A stretch of DNA of 64,000 nt from Limanda limanda (taxonomy: Eukaryota; Chordata; Actinopteri; Pleuronectiformes; Pleuronectidae): the NCBI RefSeq assembly GCF_963576545.1, contig NC_083641.1, positions 19,705,523-19,769,522 of the forward strand, given 5' to 3'. Positions 62,647 through 64,000 of the stretch are shown piece by piece. Under the pieces are notes generated by a model. The model was not told where the DNA came from, did no database searches, and worked only from the letters and a program-made list of their open reading frames with translations. The translations under genes were made by a program, and so were the position numbers. Every line of letters begins with the position of its first letter. Position 1 is the stretch's first letter.

Positions 62647-64000
62647 AGAGTCTGAGGGAAGCTCAGACACAGTGAGAGCACAGAGAGAGAGAGAGAACTT
62701 GGAAGAGATCAAAAGGTGTTGGATTATGTGTGGTTAAGTTGGAATGAGTCATTCTGGACGGGTGGATTAAAAGATCATTTAGAATCAATAGGTGATTACA
62801 GGAGTGAACGTGCAAAAGGGTCGGGTGAAAAGCAAACATGCCGTGCAACCCTTCTGAGGATGATATCTGTCAGAAAAGACCCCGGTGCAATCACTGCTGC
62901 AGACTGCTTTGATTAATATTAACTGGAAAAGTACTCCCCACATCTGTCTCTTTCTTTTTTTCTGTTTTCATTCCTCTCTCTCTCTCTCTCTCTCTGACTG
63001 TCTCTCTTCCATTTTTGTATCTGTTGCCAGTCAGTGAGAGGAATTTTGCCACTGCGTTTATTGTCCGGGTTTCCACGGACCCATTCTACAGGCTACAAAT
63101 AAGTGTGAGGTTTTGATTATATCTTCTCAAAGCACACATTCCCTCACGCACAAAGTAGTGAGTGATGTCATGGTCATTAAGATGTCACACTTTCAATGAT
63201 TGGGACTTTGCGAATCTTCATTGCAGCAGCAACAGGAGGTATGCTGGTGCTTTACAAGCTTGAATGATCCGGAAATGCACCAAACTGTGAACAACAGGGA
63301 CTATTAAACGTGGAAGGAAAGATGTGGGTTTAAGTGACCGCCTATACATATTGCACTCACTTCTTATGTCATTGTGGATATATAGACGTTTTCATTATAA
63401 TGGCTTTAAAAATATCTTGTGTCTAGAAGGTGTTGGATCCAAGGGTTAAAAACCTCCCTGGTGCCCACTGTCCTTACCCACTGTTGTTTTTGTGGATGGC
63501 CTCGTTGATGTAACCTTGTCACTGAGGATTATGGGATGCTGATTAAAAAACCATGTTGTTGCTGAGGTCAGAACCAGCCACTCGTGTGATACCTGAAACT
63601 GCAGTAAAAGTGCCGCAGTGGTAATTGAAGTAACTCAAGGTTAGAACAGGCATATGTTGCCTATATGGTATGTGAGCGTGGGCTTGTGCATGCATGTGTA
63701 GGTGCCAGGGGAAACACATTTGTTCTGTTCCTCACACTGTGCTGTTTAACAAGCATCAGTAAGGTAGTAAATTATATTATTCTAAAAGGGATAACAGTGA
63801 ATATGTAAGTGTGGGTGGGTGTGTTGTTCAGGTATATCACAACTGTTGTGGGGACCTGCGTCTGTCACATTACAGGGACTTCCTTATGGGGACGAAAAGC
63901 AAGTTCCAATAATGTAAATCATTACAATTCAGGGTGAACACATGTTTAGGAATATATGGTGGACATCAATCTCCAGGAAATGAATGTGTCAGTGCAATGC

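Overview
The window looks like nuclear DNA of a teleost fish, probably a percomorph. The evidence is one vertebrate muscleblind-like (MBNL) coding exon inside tens of kilobases of non-coding DNA, very abundant simple repeats (CA/GT, GATA, GACA, CAG), and dispersed repeats and DNA transposons of types I know from spiny-rayed fishes. There are no bacterial genes, operons, tRNA or rRNA genes. Most open frames in the window are chance frames or translated microsatellites.

Layout. 1-12.6 kb: mostly unique non-coding DNA with two huge tetranucleotide arrays (GATA/GACA at 4.48-5.31 kb and TATC at 8.06-8.73 kb), one weak candidate exon at 4.33 kb, and a decayed IS630/Tc1-related transposase at 9.8-11.1 kb that is interrupted by a dispersed fish repeat. 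12.6-17.0 kb: a nearly complete, young Ty3/gypsy retrotransposon on the minus strand. It has identical 169-bp LTRs, a 4-bp target duplication, a tRNA-Trp-type primer site, a CHCC Gag finger (CsRn1-like), and a textbook -1 frameshift signal between gag and pol. 17-44.5 kb: non-coding DNA, inferred to lie upstream of or within 5' introns of the MBNL gene. It holds two candidate non-coding 5' exons (24.1-24.5 and 30.3 kb), a candidate conserved element (34.4-34.8 kb), two hAT-type elements with perfect 8-bp duplications (27.3 and 39.0 kb), and a decayed gypsy pol (40-40.8 kb). 44.5-45.5 kb: the MBNL exon, made of a long 5' leader, the start codon and 58 codons ending at a GTGAGT donor. 45.5-64 kb: the following intron, which runs off the window. 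It contains two more hAT elements (49.3 and 61.5 kb), five GT runs all in the same orientation, and a pure (CAG)45 tract at 62.5 kb.

The only cellular protein-coding sequence I can support strongly is the MBNL exon on the plus strand. The best mechanistic signals are (1) the gag-pol slippery heptamer with a designable H-type pseudoknot, and (2) the long CAG tract on the sense strand of a gene whose protein family binds structured CNG-repeat RNA. Four independent hAT-type insertions with exact 8-bp duplications, plus the LTR element, give well-defined boundaries that can be checked directly.
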